Part shown: one piece after another, positions 52,854-62,653 of the stretch | Position numbering within the stretch: position 1 is the first letter of the stretch | Layout: the number at the start of each line of letters is the position of its first letter | NCBI GenBank assembly: GCA_964275345.1 | Contig: CAXYBK010000003.1 | Coordinates: forward strand, 124,001 to 188,000 | From: MED-G78 sp964275345 | GTDB taxonomy: Bacteria > Pseudomonadota > Gammaproteobacteria > Magnimaribacterales > D2472 | Length of the DNA stretch: 64,000 nucleotides | Direction of reading: 5' to 3' | Notes under the pieces: generated by a model | What the model saw: only the letters and a program-made list of their open reading frames with translations | Databases searched by the model: none | What the model was told of the DNA's origin: nothing | Translations under genes and position numbers: made by a program

Positions 52854-53699
52854 CTACCAAAATTTAAGCATTACCATGGGTGTATTATTCATGTAAGCAA
52901 TATAGTCTTCATCGTTACCCCATGTCTTCTGCCCTCTTCCTTCTAACATTCTAACTCCACTTATTTTTACTAGAAGTAAGTAAGTAAATATTGGTGATAT
53001 TAAAGTTAAATATTCAATCCCTGATAATGAAGAAAAAGACATTACAGCTACTCCAGTCCACAAAGTAATTTCACCAAAATAATTTGGATGTCTTGATTTA
53101 CTCCACAAACCGCTGGTGATAAATTTGTTTCTATTTTCAGGAATGGCTCTAAATGCTGATTTTTGTTGATCTGCAACTATTTCTATAGCAAAGCCACCGA
53201 TAAACATTACTAAGCCAATATAAAAAATATTATTAACAATGATGCCTGTTTCACTTGCTATGCCTGTAATTGCACATAAAGAACAAAGCGAAACCCACAT
53301 TCCTTGAAGTGTCCATGTCATAAAGAATTGAGCTATGTCAGGCTTAATGGTTCTAAAGCGCTTATCTTCTCCATCCTTAGCTATTCTTGTAAACAAGAAA
53401 GTTCCTAAACGGCCTGCCCATAAAATAACTAAAATTGAAATTACTAGTGAGCCCCAGTTAAGATCGCCTGATGTAGTCAAATAAATACAATAAATGAATA
53501 CGCTAGAATAAGTAATGCTGCCAGTTAGATCAAAAAATTTTTCTGTTTGGAATATATAGGCTGGTATAAAAGCAACCCACTGAATTATATAAACAAGCAA
53601 GACTATATTTTGAACTTGCTCATTACCGATAGCTAAGCTAATTCCAAAAGGAATTATAAAACCTAATGCTGCGAAAATTAAATACATTAATGACTGCAT
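52854..53699 (-). CDS. DUF1295 / steroid 5-alpha-reductase-like membrane protein
   Basis: A 281-residue protein with about eight membrane segments. The C-terminal motif SRHPNYFGEITLWTGVAV near 208-225 is typical of DUF1295 and the related methyltransferase/steroid reductase fold, in which it binds NADPH or AdoMet. Its ATG is preceded by a GGGAGT ribosome site, and it follows the M2 peptidase with ten bases between, so they may be co-transcribed. Substrate is unknown. Confidence 0.82.
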   Translation of the reverse strand: MQSLMYLIFAALGFIIPFGISLAIGNEQVQNIVLLVYIIQWVAFIPAYIFQTEKFFDLTGSITYSSVFIYCIYLTTSGDLNWGSLVISILVILWAGRLGTFLFTRIAKDGEDKRFRTIKPDIAQFFMTWTLQGMWVSLCSLCAITGIASETGIIVNNIFYIGLVMFIGGFAIEIVADQQKSAFRAIPENRNKFITSGLWSKSRHPNYFGEITLWTGVAVMSFSSLSGIEYLTLISPIFTYLLLVKISGVRMLEGRGQKTWGNDEDYIAYMNNTPMVMLKFW

Positions 53700-53709
53700 A
53701 ATCTACTCC

Positions 53710-55524
53710 CTATTCCCATCCACATGAACGGCCTTCATTCTCTTTCTCTAGCCACTCTTGAAGAGGTTTATAATAATTTAAAATTGAAGTTCCACTCAAA
53801 GCCCTTTCTCCTGTTAGAGCTTCAAATGCATCTTGCCAAGGCTTACTCTGACCCATTGCTAACATATCTCTTATCTTTACTCCTGCTTCTGGATTATTGT
53901 AAATTGAGCATTCATGAAGAGGCCCCTCAAAACCCATCTCATTACATAATGCCTCATGAAATTGGTACTGCATAATTTTTGCAAGATAATATCTAGTGTA
54001 GGGAGTATTTCCAGGGATATGATATTTTGCACCTGGATCAAAATACTCTTCGCCTCTCTCCATTGGTGAAGTTATGCCTTGATATTTTTCTCTTAATTCC
54101 CACCAACTAGAATTAAGATTATCTTTTGTGATCTCACCAGTAAAGACGCCTGATCTCCATTTATCCAACATTAAAGTCCATGGAAGAGAGACAACACCAT
54201 CTAGAGCTTGTTTCATTAAAAGAGCTATAGGGTCTTGTTCAGCTGCTTCAGCTTTTTCCTCTGTAACAAAGCCAATCTGAGTAAGATAATCAGGAGTAAT
54301 TGATAAAGCTAATAAATCACCTACAGCTTCGTGAAAACCATCATTTGCTCCACTTCTATAGACTGATGGAAGATCGTTATAAGCTTGGTAATAAAATATG
54401 TGCCCTAATTCGTGATGAATAACTACAAAGTCTTCTGCATTTTTTTCAATGCACATTTTGATTCTTATATCTTTAGTTGCTGGATCTAAGTCCCATGCTG
54501 ATGCATGACAAACAACATTCCTATCCTGAGGTTTAACAAACAAGGATCGCTCCCAGAAAGTATCTGGCAATGGGTCAAAGCCTAAAGATAGAAAAAAATC
54601 CTCTGCTATTTCTACCATCTCAATTTCAGTTAAGTCCCTTTCTTGAATGATTGATGTTAGATCAATGGACTCAGTATTTGGATTTTCTTCAAAAACAATA
54701 TCGTAAATATTTGCCCAAGATTGTCCCCACATATTTCCTAGAATATGGGCGGGAAGCATTCCTTCAGCAGGCACTACGTCATTCCCATACTCTTCATTAA
54801 GTTTATCTCTTACATGACATTGAAGCGCATCATAGAGAGGTTTTACTTCTTCCCATACTCTATCTGTATCAGTAAGAAAATCTTCAGCTGGCATGTCATA
54901 TTTGCTGAACCATAGATCGGTCAATCCATCATAACCAAGATCTTTAGCGCCTAATTCTCCTATTTCAACCATACGTAAATATTTATCTTTCATAGGTTTG
55001 CCAATTTCTCGCCAACCGGTCCATGCTTTTAAAAGCTCATCAGGATTTCTTGATGAATCTATTATTTCTTCAAAGGCTTCAAGGTCATAACAATCATTTT
55101 CACTAAAGCAGTGTTCGCCCAAGCCATACATTGCACCCAATTCAGACTCTATACTTGCTAACTCGCCAGCAAGTGTGTCATCTAAAGGAGCTGGCATAAC
55201 AAAACCACCTTTTATAAGATCTAATTTCCTTCTCATATCTTCTGGTAGATCTAAATCATCAAATGTCGCAGCCTCGTTAGCCCTTTCAACAGACATGAGA
55301 GAGTAGCGCTTGCCAAAATCAGCAACTATCTTTTGTGAATCGTAAGTTATAAAATTAGAGCTGATCCAATATGCAGAAGAAATAACTGGACCAAGAGTTT
55401 TATCCTCTTGCTCTACTTTCTCTAAAAAAGACTCTACATCAGATATAGTTTTAACTTTAGAATCATTAGTAGAACATGAGACAGTGATAAAAATTGTTAT
55501 GACTAAGATAAATAATTTGTTCAT
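53710..55524 (-). CDS. M2 family peptidase (ACE-like dipeptidyl carboxypeptidase), lipoprotein
   Basis: A 604-residue zinc metallopeptidase related to angiotensin-converting enzyme. The start MNKLFILVITIFITVSC is a lipoprotein signal with lipobox Cys17, so it should be anchored in the cell envelope facing the periplasm. The zinc motif HELGH is at 371-375, with the third ligand Glu399 in GFHEAVGD. MLPAHILGNMWGQSWANI near 256-273 is the ACE substrate-pocket signature. It would cleave dipeptides from peptide C-termini. The gene is divergent from efp with 38 bases between. Confidence 0.93.
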   Translation of the reverse strand: MNKLFILVITIFITVSCSTNDSKVKTISDVESFLEKVEQEDKTLGPVISSAYWISSNFITYDSQKIVADFGKRYSLMSVERANEAATFDDLDLPEDMRRKLDLIKGGFVMPAPLDDTLAGELASIESELGAMYGLGEHCFSENDCYDLEAFEEIIDSSRNPDELLKAWTGWREIGKPMKDKYLRMVEIGELGAKDLGYDGLTDLWFSKYDMPAEDFLTDTDRVWEEVKPLYDALQCHVRDKLNEEYGNDVVPAEGMLPAHILGNMWGQSWANIYDIVFEENPNTESIDLTSIIQERDLTEIEMVEIAEDFFLSLGFDPLPDTFWERSLFVKPQDRNVVCHASAWDLDPATKDIRIKMCIEKNAEDFVVIHHELGHIFYYQAYNDLPSVYRSGANDGFHEAVGDLLALSITPDYLTQIGFVTEEKAEAAEQDPIALLMKQALDGVVSLPWTLMLDKWRSGVFTGEITKDNLNSSWWELREKYQGITSPMERGEEYFDPGAKYHIPGNTPYTRYYLAKIMQYQFHEALCNEMGFEGPLHECSIYNNPEAGVKIRDMLAMGQSKPWQDAFEALTGERALSGTSILNYYKPLQEWLEKENEGRSCGWE

Positions 55525-55562
55525 TTGGTAATCGCCCCTTTAAAATAGACTTATAGTATATT

Positions 55563-56123
55563 ATGAAAATTTCAACAAACCAGTTTAAAAACGGAACTAA
55601 ACTTTTATTAGATGGTGCGCCATGCTCAATTATTGAGCATGAGTTTCACAAGCCTGGTAAAGGTCAGGCAGTAATGAGGGTTAAATACAGAAATCTTTTA
55701 ACAGGCAATGTTATTGATAAAACATTTAAATCTGGTGAAAGTGCTGAAACAGCTGATGTTAATCATAGAGAAATGGATTTTCTATACTCGGATGGAGAGA
55801 CATGGAATTTCATGGATCCAGATAACTTTGATCAGCTAGAAGTTGATTCTAAGATTATTGGAAATGCTAAGAAATGGTTAGTTGGTCAAGAGAGATGTGA
55901 GATAGTGCTATGGAATGATCAACCAATTATTGTTGACGCGCCTGTTTTTGTTAATTTAGTGATCACAACCTCAGAGCCTGGAGTTCGAGGAGATACCGTA
56001 TCTGGCGCTACAAAAGTTGCTGAACTTGAAACAGGAGTAAGTATTCAAGTGCCATTATTTGTTAATGAGGGTGAGACGATAAAGGTTGATACTCGAAATG
56101 AAACCTATGTCAGTAGAGTTTAA
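55563..56123 (+). CDS. efp: Translation elongation factor P
   Basis: EF-P relieves ribosome stalling at polyproline stretches. The 186-residue protein has the conserved loop HKPGKGQAVMRVKYRN with the modifiable Lys33 (equivalent to E. coli K34), and the C-terminal GDTVSGATKVAELETG near 144-159. The loop and lysine indicate an EpmA/EpmB-type modification; those genes are not in this window. It begins the efp-argS-SPOR run. Confidence 0.96.
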   Translation: MKISTNQFKNGTKLLLDGAPCSIIEHEFHKPGKGQAVMRVKYRNLLTGNVIDKTFKSGESAETADVNHREMDFLYSDGETWNFMDPDNFDQLEVDSKIIGNAKKWLVGQERCEIVLWNDQPIIVDAPVFVNLVITTSEPGVRGDTVSGATKVAELETGVSIQVPLFVNEGETIKVDTRNETYVSRV

Positions 56124-56125
56124 TT

Positions 56126-57868
56126 ATGATTGAGCTTTTTAATAAACATATTTGGAATTTTTTAGACCAAGAGAGTGGTTTTGATGAAGATGATATTCAA
56201 GTCATTAAAAGTAAATATAAAACTGAAATTACAGATGATTTAGGAAAGGGGCATATTACTACTAATATTGGACTCGTATCCGGAAGCTTGCTTGGAAGAA
56301 ATCCAAGAGAAATTGCACAAAGCATTAAGGATCATTTAATGTCATTAGAAGAAGTTGCTGATGTAGAAGTTGCTGGCCCGGGGTTCTTAAATATTTTTAT
56401 AAAAAGATCATATCTTGCTGCAACTGTTAATGCTTCATTAAAGTTAAATAAAAAGTTTGGGCATTCAACTTTAGGCAATGGCCAAAGCATTCAGATAGAG
56501 TTTGTTTCAGCTAATCCAACTGGCCCACTTCATGTTGGTCATGGAAGAGGTGCGGCTTTTGGTGATGCTATTGGAAAGATTCTTCAAGCAAATGGTTATG
56601 CTGTTTCTAAAGAGTACTATATTAATGATGCTGGAAGACAGATGGATATCCTTGCTGCTAGCGTTTGGTTGCGCTTACATGATTATTTTGATGATAAATC
56701 TTTTCCAGAAAGTGGCTACAAAGGTAGTTACATTATTGATATTGCCAATCAAGTTGATTCAAGCTTAAAAATTGAAAGCAGCAAGATTGATAATCTTATC
56801 TCTGACTTGCCTGAAGATCCGGAAGAACAAATTGATGCACTTATTAAGGTTTTCCAACAAGAAGATAAGAGCCTATGGAAACAGATAAAAGAAATATCAT
56901 TAAAGATGGTATTAAAAACTATAGAAGATGACCTAAAGGCTTTTAAAGTAGATTTTGATAATTGGTATTATGAATCTAGCCTTGGATCTTTAGAGGATCC
57001 AAGTTCTAAGATTGCATCTGCTATTAATCAGTTAAAAACAGAAGGCTTAGCTTACGAAGAGAATGGGGCAATATGGCTTAAAACAGAGCAAGCAGGTGAT
57101 GATAAAAATAGAGTTCTTATACGAGATGATGGTAGAGCAACTTATTTTGCAGCTGATCTTGCATATCATAAAGATAAGGTGGACAGAGGCTTTGATAAAT
57201 TAATTAATGTTTGGGGTGCGGATCATCATGGCTATATTAAAAGAATAGAAGCATCTCTCGAGGGCTTAGGATTTTCAAAAAATAAGCTTCACGTGCAATT
57301 AGTTCAATTTGCCAATCTTTATCAAGGCAAAGAGAAGGTAAAGATGTCTACCCGAAGCGGAAGCTTTTACACATTAAAGGATCTTATTGCAGAAATAGGT
57401 GTGGATGCAGCGAGATTTTACTATTTATCTAAACAAGCAGATCAACATCTAGATTTTGATATTGAGCTAGCAAAATCTCAGAATAAAGAAAATTTAATTT
57501 TTTATATCCAATATGCTCATGCAAGAATAGTTTCTCTTCAAAGTAAATATCTAGAATCAAATAAATCCCTTCCAGATGACCTTGAGGAAATTAGAAATGG
57601 ATCATATACAGCATGCGATAAATTAATTCATGCTGCTTCAAAATTTCCAGGAGTTGTTGAAAGATCAGGTGAAACGCTTCAACCTCATATTATTGTTTTT
57701 TACTTAAGAGATGTAGCTCAACAACTTCATAGTTATTACAACGACAAACCAATCCTTAAAGAGTCAAATGAAAATCAAGAATCTATTTTACAAAGTTTAA
57801 GCTTGGTGAAGTTAGTGATATCAAATGGCTTAAATCTTTTAGGTATAGAAGCCTTAGAAAAAATGTAG
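56126..57868 (+). CDS. argS: Arginyl-tRNA synthetase
   Basis: ArgS charges tRNA-Arg. The 580-residue class I enzyme has SANPTGPLHVGHGRGAAFG near 128-146 with the HVGH signature at 136-139 and the KMSTRSGSF form of the KMSKS loop near 410. The N-terminal Add-1 domain and C-terminal anticodon helices (ending LNLLGIEAL) are present. It starts two bases after the efp stop and is followed two bases later by the SPOR gene, the usual argS-ftsN-type pairing. Confidence 0.97.
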   Translation: MIELFNKHIWNFLDQESGFDEDDIQVIKSKYKTEITDDLGKGHITTNIGLVSGSLLGRNPREIAQSIKDHLMSLEEVADVEVAGPGFLNIFIKRSYLAATVNASLKLNKKFGHSTLGNGQSIQIEFVSANPTGPLHVGHGRGAAFGDAIGKILQANGYAVSKEYYINDAGRQMDILAASVWLRLHDYFDDKSFPESGYKGSYIIDIANQVDSSLKIESSKIDNLISDLPEDPEEQIDALIKVFQQEDKSLWKQIKEISLKMVLKTIEDDLKAFKVDFDNWYYESSLGSLEDPSSKIASAINQLKTEGLAYEENGAIWLKTEQAGDDKNRVLIRDDGRATYFAADLAYHKDKVDRGFDKLINVWGADHHGYIKRIEASLEGLGFSKNKLHVQLVQFANLYQGKEKVKMSTRSGSFYTLKDLIAEIGVDAARFYYLSKQADQHLDFDIELAKSQNKENLIFYIQYAHARIVSLQSKYLESNKSLPDDLEEIRNGSYTACDKLIHAASKFPGVVERSGETLQPHIIVFYLRDVAQQLHSYYNDKPILKESNENQESILQSLSLVKLVISNGLNLLGIEALEKM

Positions 57869-57870
57869 TT

Positions 57871-58398
57871 ATGAAAGATTTTGCTCAAAAAATCTCCTCA
57901 AGTAGAAAGAAACCAAAAAAAAATAAAACAATTTTTAGGTCTAAGAATAGAACAAAGCCTGTATTTGCCAAAAAAATAATTATTTCACTTCTGGCAACAT
58001 CACTACTAACAATTTTTACTTCCTTCTATTTATTTGATACTAATCTTGAAATATTTGAACCAACCCCCCTATCAGAGAATATCGTTTCAATAACCTTTCC
58101 TGAAAGTCTAAAAGGAGAAACGGTTTTAGTGGAAATTGAAGAAGTATTAGATAAATCAGATTGCCTATATTTACTGCAAGTGGAAGCCTATGGAAAAGAA
58201 GAGTTTGCATCTGAAATGCTTTATAAGCTTAGAAGTATGGATTTAAACCCATTTATTGAAGAAATAGATAAGATAGATCAAATATTATTTGGTGTAATGC
58301 TTGGTCCATTTTTAAATAAATCGGATGTTAATAATGCTAGAGAAGTTGTAATTAGAATTGGCCTAACGCCAATTATAAAAACAAAATGTACGATTTAA
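57871..58398 (+). CDS. SPOR-domain membrane protein (FtsN-like position)
   Basis: A 175-residue protein with a lysine-rich cytosolic start (SSRKKPKKNKTIFRSKNRTKP near 9-29), one membrane helix (about 36-53) and a C-terminal SPOR domain (CLYLLQVEAYGKEEFASEML near 108-127, FGVMLGPFLNKSD near 144-156) that binds denuded peptidoglycan at the septum. It lies directly after argS, where ftsN sits in other gammaproteobacteria, but no FtsN catalytic helix is recognised, so the symbol is left blank. Confidence 0.85.
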   Translation: MKDFAQKISSSRKKPKKNKTIFRSKNRTKPVFAKKIIISLLATSLLTIFTSFYLFDTNLEIFEPTPLSENIVSITFPESLKGETVLVEIEEVLDKSDCLYLLQVEAYGKEEFASEMLYKLRSMDLNPFIEEIDKIDQILFGVMLGPFLNKSDVNNAREVVIRIGLTPIIKTKCTI

Positions 58399-59072
58399 TT
58401 AATAATAATATAAAAGTATTTCAAGAGCGCTTTTTGGAAGCATGTTCTAAATCTTCTAGGCAGCCCTCAGATGTTTTAATAATTGCAGTGTCTAAGAAAA
58501 AAGAAAGTTCTATTATTCGAAATGTATATGAGAGTGGTTTTGAGAATTTTGGTGAAAATTTTGCTCAAGAGCTTGCTAAAAAATCAGAGGAGTTAAAAGA
58601 CCTTCATATCATCTGGCATTTTATTGGGCCTATTCAATCAAACAAAGTAAACCTAGTTGCCGCCAACGCAAACTGGGTACATTCAATTGATCGTGAAAAA
58701 ATAATTTCAAAGCTTAATAGTGCTTGTAAGGAAATCGATAAAGTTATGAATGTCTGCATTCAAGTAAATATTGATAATGAAGGTACAAAATCTGGTATTC
58801 ATCCTGATAACTTATTAGAGTTTTCTAATATTTTAAAAGATTACCCCAACTTAAAATTAAAAGGAATGATGGTTCTTCCAAAATTGTCTGATGACCTATT
58901 ACATAATGAAAAAGTGATGAGAAAATGTTTTGCACTTCATGCTAATTTAAAATTAGTACATCCTGATGCAAATATTTTATCAATGGGTACAACTTCTGAT
59001 TTTGAGTCAGCAATAAAATGTGGCTCTAGTATGATCAGAGTTGGCGAATCTATTTTTGGTAAAAGGCTATGA
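58386..59072 (+). CDS. yggS: YggS family pyridoxal phosphate homeostasis protein
   Basis: YggS (PLPBP) binds PLP and helps hold cellular PLP and amino-acid levels steady. The 228-residue protein has the PLP lysine in IAVSKKKESS near 31-40, GFENFGENFAQELAKKSEEL near 50-69, HFIGPIQSNKVN near 80-91 and a C-terminal SMGTTSDFESAIKCGSSMIRVGESIFG split over 201-227. It starts inside the SPOR gene by 13 bases. proC follows with a four-base overlap. Confidence 0.94.
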   Translation: MYDLINNNIKVFQERFLEACSKSSRQPSDVLIIAVSKKKESSIIRNVYESGFENFGENFAQELAKKSEELKDLHIIWHFIGPIQSNKVNLVAANANWVHSIDREKIISKLNSACKEIDKVMNVCIQVNIDNEGTKSGIHPDNLLEFSNILKDYPNLKLKGMMVLPKLSDDLLHNEKVMRKCFALHANLKLVHPDANILSMGTTSDFESAIKCGSSMIRVGESIFGKRL

Positions 59073-59863
59073 AAAAGACACTTTTCTATGGAGCAGGAAA
59101 TATAAGTCAATCAATAATTAAAGGGTTGATTAAAAACGGTGTATCAAAAAAAGATATTTTATTTATAGATAGGAACCCTTCTAATACAAAAGAATTATTA
59201 AAAATGGGTATCAAGTCTATAAGCAAAAACCAATTAAATAATGAAATTGGAATGATCATACTTGCTATCAAGCCAAAAGATACCTTTCAAGCCTGCCAAG
59301 AAATTGCAGACAAAATAGATAGCCCAAATATTGTAAGTGTTGTTGCGGGCATTAAACTCAATAAGATTGAGCAGTATTTTAAGAAAGCTAAGGTGGTAAG
59401 AGCTATGCCTATTACAGCTTCTGCATATGGAAAAGGTATAACAGCTATATATGGAAAGCCTGCCTGCAAGATACTAATCAATAAATCAAAAAAATTATTT
59501 AATGAGGTTGGTACATGCATCATTCTAGAAAAAGAATCTGAGATTGATAACTTTACTGGATTAATTGGTAGTGGCCCTGCATATTTCTTTTATTTACTAA
59601 AAGTATATGAGAAGCGTGTACTTAAACTCTGTAATGGTGACAGAAAAGTTGCTAATAAAATTATCAGTAATTTTCTGGATGGCATATCATCCTCTGTTGC
59701 AGCTGATGTAGGTATGGATGAGGCTATAAATATGATTGCATCTAAAAAAGGTACTACTGAAGCTGGAATTAATTCTTTAAAGAGTAATAATGTGCTTCAA
59801 TTATTTGAAAAAGGCATAATTAGTGCTGTTAAAAGATCAAAAGAGATAAGCAATGAATACTAA
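59069..59863 (+). CDS. proC: Pyrroline-5-carboxylate reductase
   Basis: ProC makes proline from pyrroline-5-carboxylate using NAD(P)H. The 264-residue protein has an N-terminal Rossmann glycine motif FYGAGNISQSIIKGLIKNG near 5-23, the AIKPKD and VRAMPITASAYGKG stretch near 114-127, and the C-terminal signature GSGPAYFFYLLK near 170-181 followed by the GTTEAGI active-site loop. yggS-proC-yggT order is conserved in gammaproteobacteria. It overlaps yggT by 11 bases. Confidence 0.95.
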   Translation: MKKTLFYGAGNISQSIIKGLIKNGVSKKDILFIDRNPSNTKELLKMGIKSISKNQLNNEIGMIILAIKPKDTFQACQEIADKIDSPNIVSVVAGIKLNKIEQYFKKAKVVRAMPITASAYGKGITAIYGKPACKILINKSKKLFNEVGTCIILEKESEIDNFTGLIGSGPAYFFYLLKVYEKRVLKLCNGDRKVANKIISNFLDGISSSVAADVGMDEAINMIASKKGTTEAGINSLKSNNVLQLFEKGIISAVKRSKEISNEY

Positions 59864-60380
59864 TCTAATAAACATTATAGCTCTACTAATTGGGTCACTA
59901 AGTTATGCTTTTGTGATTTTACTGGTATTTAGAGTATTAAGGGTGAACTACTTCAATCCTGTAGTAAAAAGTTTTGTTAATCTTTTAACACCGTTAACTA
60001 TTATCTTTACTTCTGTTGCAGGAGGAGTTTTTGGAATACTTTTTGCAGCTTTCTTATTTAAATTTATAAGTTTTTATATTATTACTGGCTCTGCCTATGA
60101 AATCTCAGATCTAATAGTTTATGCAATTTTCAATATACTAAGCAGTATTAGTCAGATTCTTTTATTTGGGGTTATTGGAGGAGTAATATTAAGTTGGGTC
60201 TCTCCAGGGAACCCCCATCCATTGCTTCAACTGATTGAAGAAATATCAGATAAGATTTTATCACCAATAAGAAATTACATACCCTCAATGGGTGGCTTAG
60301 ATTTCTCACCCCTTTTGGTTTTAATATTGCTTAATCAAGTTGATCTTATTTTAGCTCAAATCGTAAGAGCCATATTATGA
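59853..60380 (+). CDS. yggT: YggT family membrane protein
   Basis: A 175-residue inner-membrane protein with about four hydrophobic segments in two repeats of the YggT motif: YFNPVVKSFVNLLTP near 31-45 and later HPLLQLIEEISDKILSPIRNYIPS near 122-145, followed by GLDFSPLLVLILLNQ. The family is linked to osmotic or division functions but is not well defined. The position after proC and before metX is the conserved one. Confidence 0.93.
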   Translation: MNTNLINIIALLIGSLSYAFVILLVFRVLRVNYFNPVVKSFVNLLTPLTIIFTSVAGGVFGILFAAFLFKFISFYIITGSAYEISDLIVYAIFNILSSISQILLFGVIGGVILSWVSPGNPHPLLQLIEEISDKILSPIRNYIPSMGGLDFSPLLVLILLNQVDLILAQIVRAIL

Positions 60381-61467
60381 AATCTCAGCGAGAACTTCAT
60401 ACTTTTAGTTCAGGAATAATTCTAGAATCTGGTGAAGCCCTCTCCTCATTTGATCTTATGGTGGATACCTATGGAGAGCTAAATAACGAAAAATCAAATG
60501 CTATCTTGGTGTGCCATGCCTTTTCAGGAAGTCATCATGCTGCAGGAAAAACCGATGATGGTAAATCTGGCTGGTGGGATGAGTTGATAGGTCCAAATAA
60601 AGCAATAGATACAAATAAATTCTTTATTGTTTCTCCTAATAACTTGGGTAGTTGTTTTGGCTCAACTGGTCCAATTAGTATTTGTCCTGAAACAAATGAA
60701 CTATACGGAAAGTCATTTCCAGCTATTACTGTATTGGATTGGGTCAATTCTCAAGAAATGCTACTTAGTAAATTAGGAATTACTTCTTGGGCATGCGTTC
60801 TAGGAGGGAGTTTAGGTGGAATGCAGGCTCTTCAATGGGCGATAACATTCCCTGAAAAAATTAAGAGAGCTGGGTAATTGCTGCTGCTGCAAAAGCAAGC
60901 TCACAAAATATAGCATTAAACGAAGTAAGCAGAGAATCCATACGAAAAGATATAAATTTTCATGGAGGAGATTATTTAAAAAACAATACTTTTCCCAAAA
61001 GCGGTCTCAAAGCAGCAAGAATGCTAGCTCACATAACCTACCTTTCAGAAGAAAATATGGATAAAAGATTTGGACGAAAAATACAAGATATAGAATCTCG
61101 AGTTGATGAACTTGTAGATTATGAAGTTGAAAATTACTTGCAATACAAGGGTGAAAAATTCTCACAAGTCTTTGATGCGAATACCTATATCCTCATGACA
61201 AGAGCAATGGATGACTTTGATCCTGCAAAAAACTTTAATAATGAACTTAAAGCTGCTCTTAAAAAAGTTACAGCAAAGCTTCTAATAGTGGGATTTAAGT
61301 CTGATTGGTTATTTCCTCCAGAAAGAGGCAAAGAGATACAACTTGCCGCTATGCAATCTGGTGTTAGTTCATCTTATTTAGAATTAGAGGGTCAACAAGG
61401 CCATGATAGCTTTTTATTTAGTAATGAGAGATATCAAAAAAATATTGAGGCATTTTTAAGTAGTTAA
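60377..61467 (+). pseudogene. metX: Homoserine O-acyltransferase MetX, split by a one-base frameshift
   Basis: The first frame (60377-60877, 166 residues) has the MetX start, SGSHHAAGK near 50 and the nucleophile motif GGSLGGMQ with Ser145, then stops at TAA 60875-60877. Reading GCT-GG-GTA instead restores VIAAAAKASSQNIALNEVSR and stays open to 61467, carrying the triad Asp (FKSDWLFPP) and His (QQGHDSF). One base, probably a T at 60871/60872, is missing. MetX activates homoserine for methionine synthesis. metW follows directly. I cannot tell a real lesion from an assembly error. Confidence 0.85.
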
Positions 61468-62061
61468 ATGAACAACCCTTTAACAAATATTGTCCAGGAC
61501 TGGATTCAGCCATTAAGCAACGTCATTGACTTTGGGTGTGGAGACGGATCTTTATTGCAAGAGCTTAGAGAGCATAAGCAAACAATAGGTTATGGAATTG
61601 AAATTGATCCAGAAGGAATTGTTTCGTGTTTAAAGAAAAATATTCCTGTAATAGAAAAAAATATTGATGATGGGATAGATGAATTCTCAGAATGCAGTTT
61701 TGATGTTGCAATTATGGCAAGTTCAATACAGTGTCTTAAAGAACCTAATGTTGCTCTAGATAAAATTCTTAATTTATCTGATAAATGTATTGTTACTATT
61801 CCGAACCTTGGATATTGGAGATGCAGACTTGCTCTATTGCTTGGAAGAATGCCTGTTACACCAAGTCTGCCCTCTAGCTGGTATGGAACAGAAAATATTC
61901 ATCTGTGCACCATAAAAGATTTTGAGGATCTTTGTATTAAAGAAGGTTTTATTATTGAGGATAGTGTTCATTTAAATAAGGAAAGGAGTAAGAGTGGGTT
62001 TGCTGCGATTGCGCCTAATCTTTTATCTTCCGAAGGAGTCTATTTACTTGCTAGAAAATAA
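61468..62061 (+). CDS. metW: MetW-like methyltransferase-fold protein, methionine biosynthesis
   Basis: A 197-residue class I methyltransferase-fold protein. The AdoMet-like motif VIDFGCGDGSLLQEL lies near 18-32, and ECSFDVAIMASSIQCLKEPN near 73-92 and PNLGYWRCRLALLLGRMPVT near 113-132 are hallmarks of MetW. In proteobacteria metW almost always follows metX, and some MetX enzymes need MetW to be active. It starts directly after the metX stop. rdgB starts inside its 3' end. Confidence 0.93.
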   Translation: MNNPLTNIVQDWIQPLSNVIDFGCGDGSLLQELREHKQTIGYGIEIDPEGIVSCLKKNIPVIEKNIDDGIDEFSECSFDVAIMASSIQCLKEPNVALDKILNLSDKCIVTIPNLGYWRCRLALLLGRMPVTPSLPSSWYGTENIHLCTIKDFEDLCIKEGFIIEDSVHLNKERSKSGFAAIAPNLLSSEGVYLLARK

Positions 62062-62653
62062 TAAAATACTTTTAGCAACTTCTAATACTGGAAAACTAAA
62101 AGAGTTTAGAAAAATGTTTAGTAACTTTGAGATTAAATCTCAGGGTGACCTAGGCATTGATGAGCCTATTGAGGACGGATTAACTTTTTTAGAGAATGCT
62201 CTTATTAAAGCAAGGCATGGTGCAGATAAATCAGGAATGTTTTCTGTTGCTGATGATTCAGGAATTGTTGTACCTGGACTAAATTTTGCTCCTGGAATTT
62301 ATTCTGCAAGATATGCAGGAGAAAATGCTAGCGACTTAGACAATAGAAATAAAATCATTGAAGAGCTTAATAAACTGAACGTAAAATCTCTTCCGGCATA
62401 CTATGTTTGTGTTTTAGTGGGAGTGTATTCTGCAGATGATCCCATGCCTATTTTTTCTAGTGGTGAAATTCATGGTGAAATTTCTATAGAAAGTTCTGGT
62501 GATGGTGGCTTTGGTTACGATAAGATTTTTTATCCTCATGGGTATAATTTTTCTATGGCAACTATGGACCCAAAAGAAAAAAATAGAATTAGCCATAGGG
62601 CTATAGCTACAAATATATTTTTAAAAAAACTTGAAAGCATTAGAACCAAATAG
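62048..62653 (+). CDS. rdgB: RdgB/HAM1 family non-canonical purine NTP pyrophosphatase
   Basis: RdgB hydrolyses dITP, dXTP and similar nucleotides to keep them out of DNA. I chose TTG 62048 (201 residues, first motif LLATSNTGKLKEF near 8-20), with AAGGAG nine bases upstream; a GTG at 61994 also has a good ribosome site but adds unconserved residues. Other signatures: ADDSGIVVPGL near 71-81, GIYSARYAGENA near 86-97, GGFGYDKIFYP near 157-167, and the late SHRAIA. It overlaps metW by 14 bases and hemW by 23 bases. Confidence 0.92.
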   Translation: MLENNKILLATSNTGKLKEFRKMFSNFEIKSQGDLGIDEPIEDGLTFLENALIKARHGADKSGMFSVADDSGIVVPGLNFAPGIYSARYAGENASDLDNRNKIIEELNKLNVKSLPAYYVCVLVGVYSADDPMPIFSSGEIHGEISIESSGDGGFGYDKIFYPHGYNFSMATMDPKEKNRISHRAIATNIFLKKLESIRTK

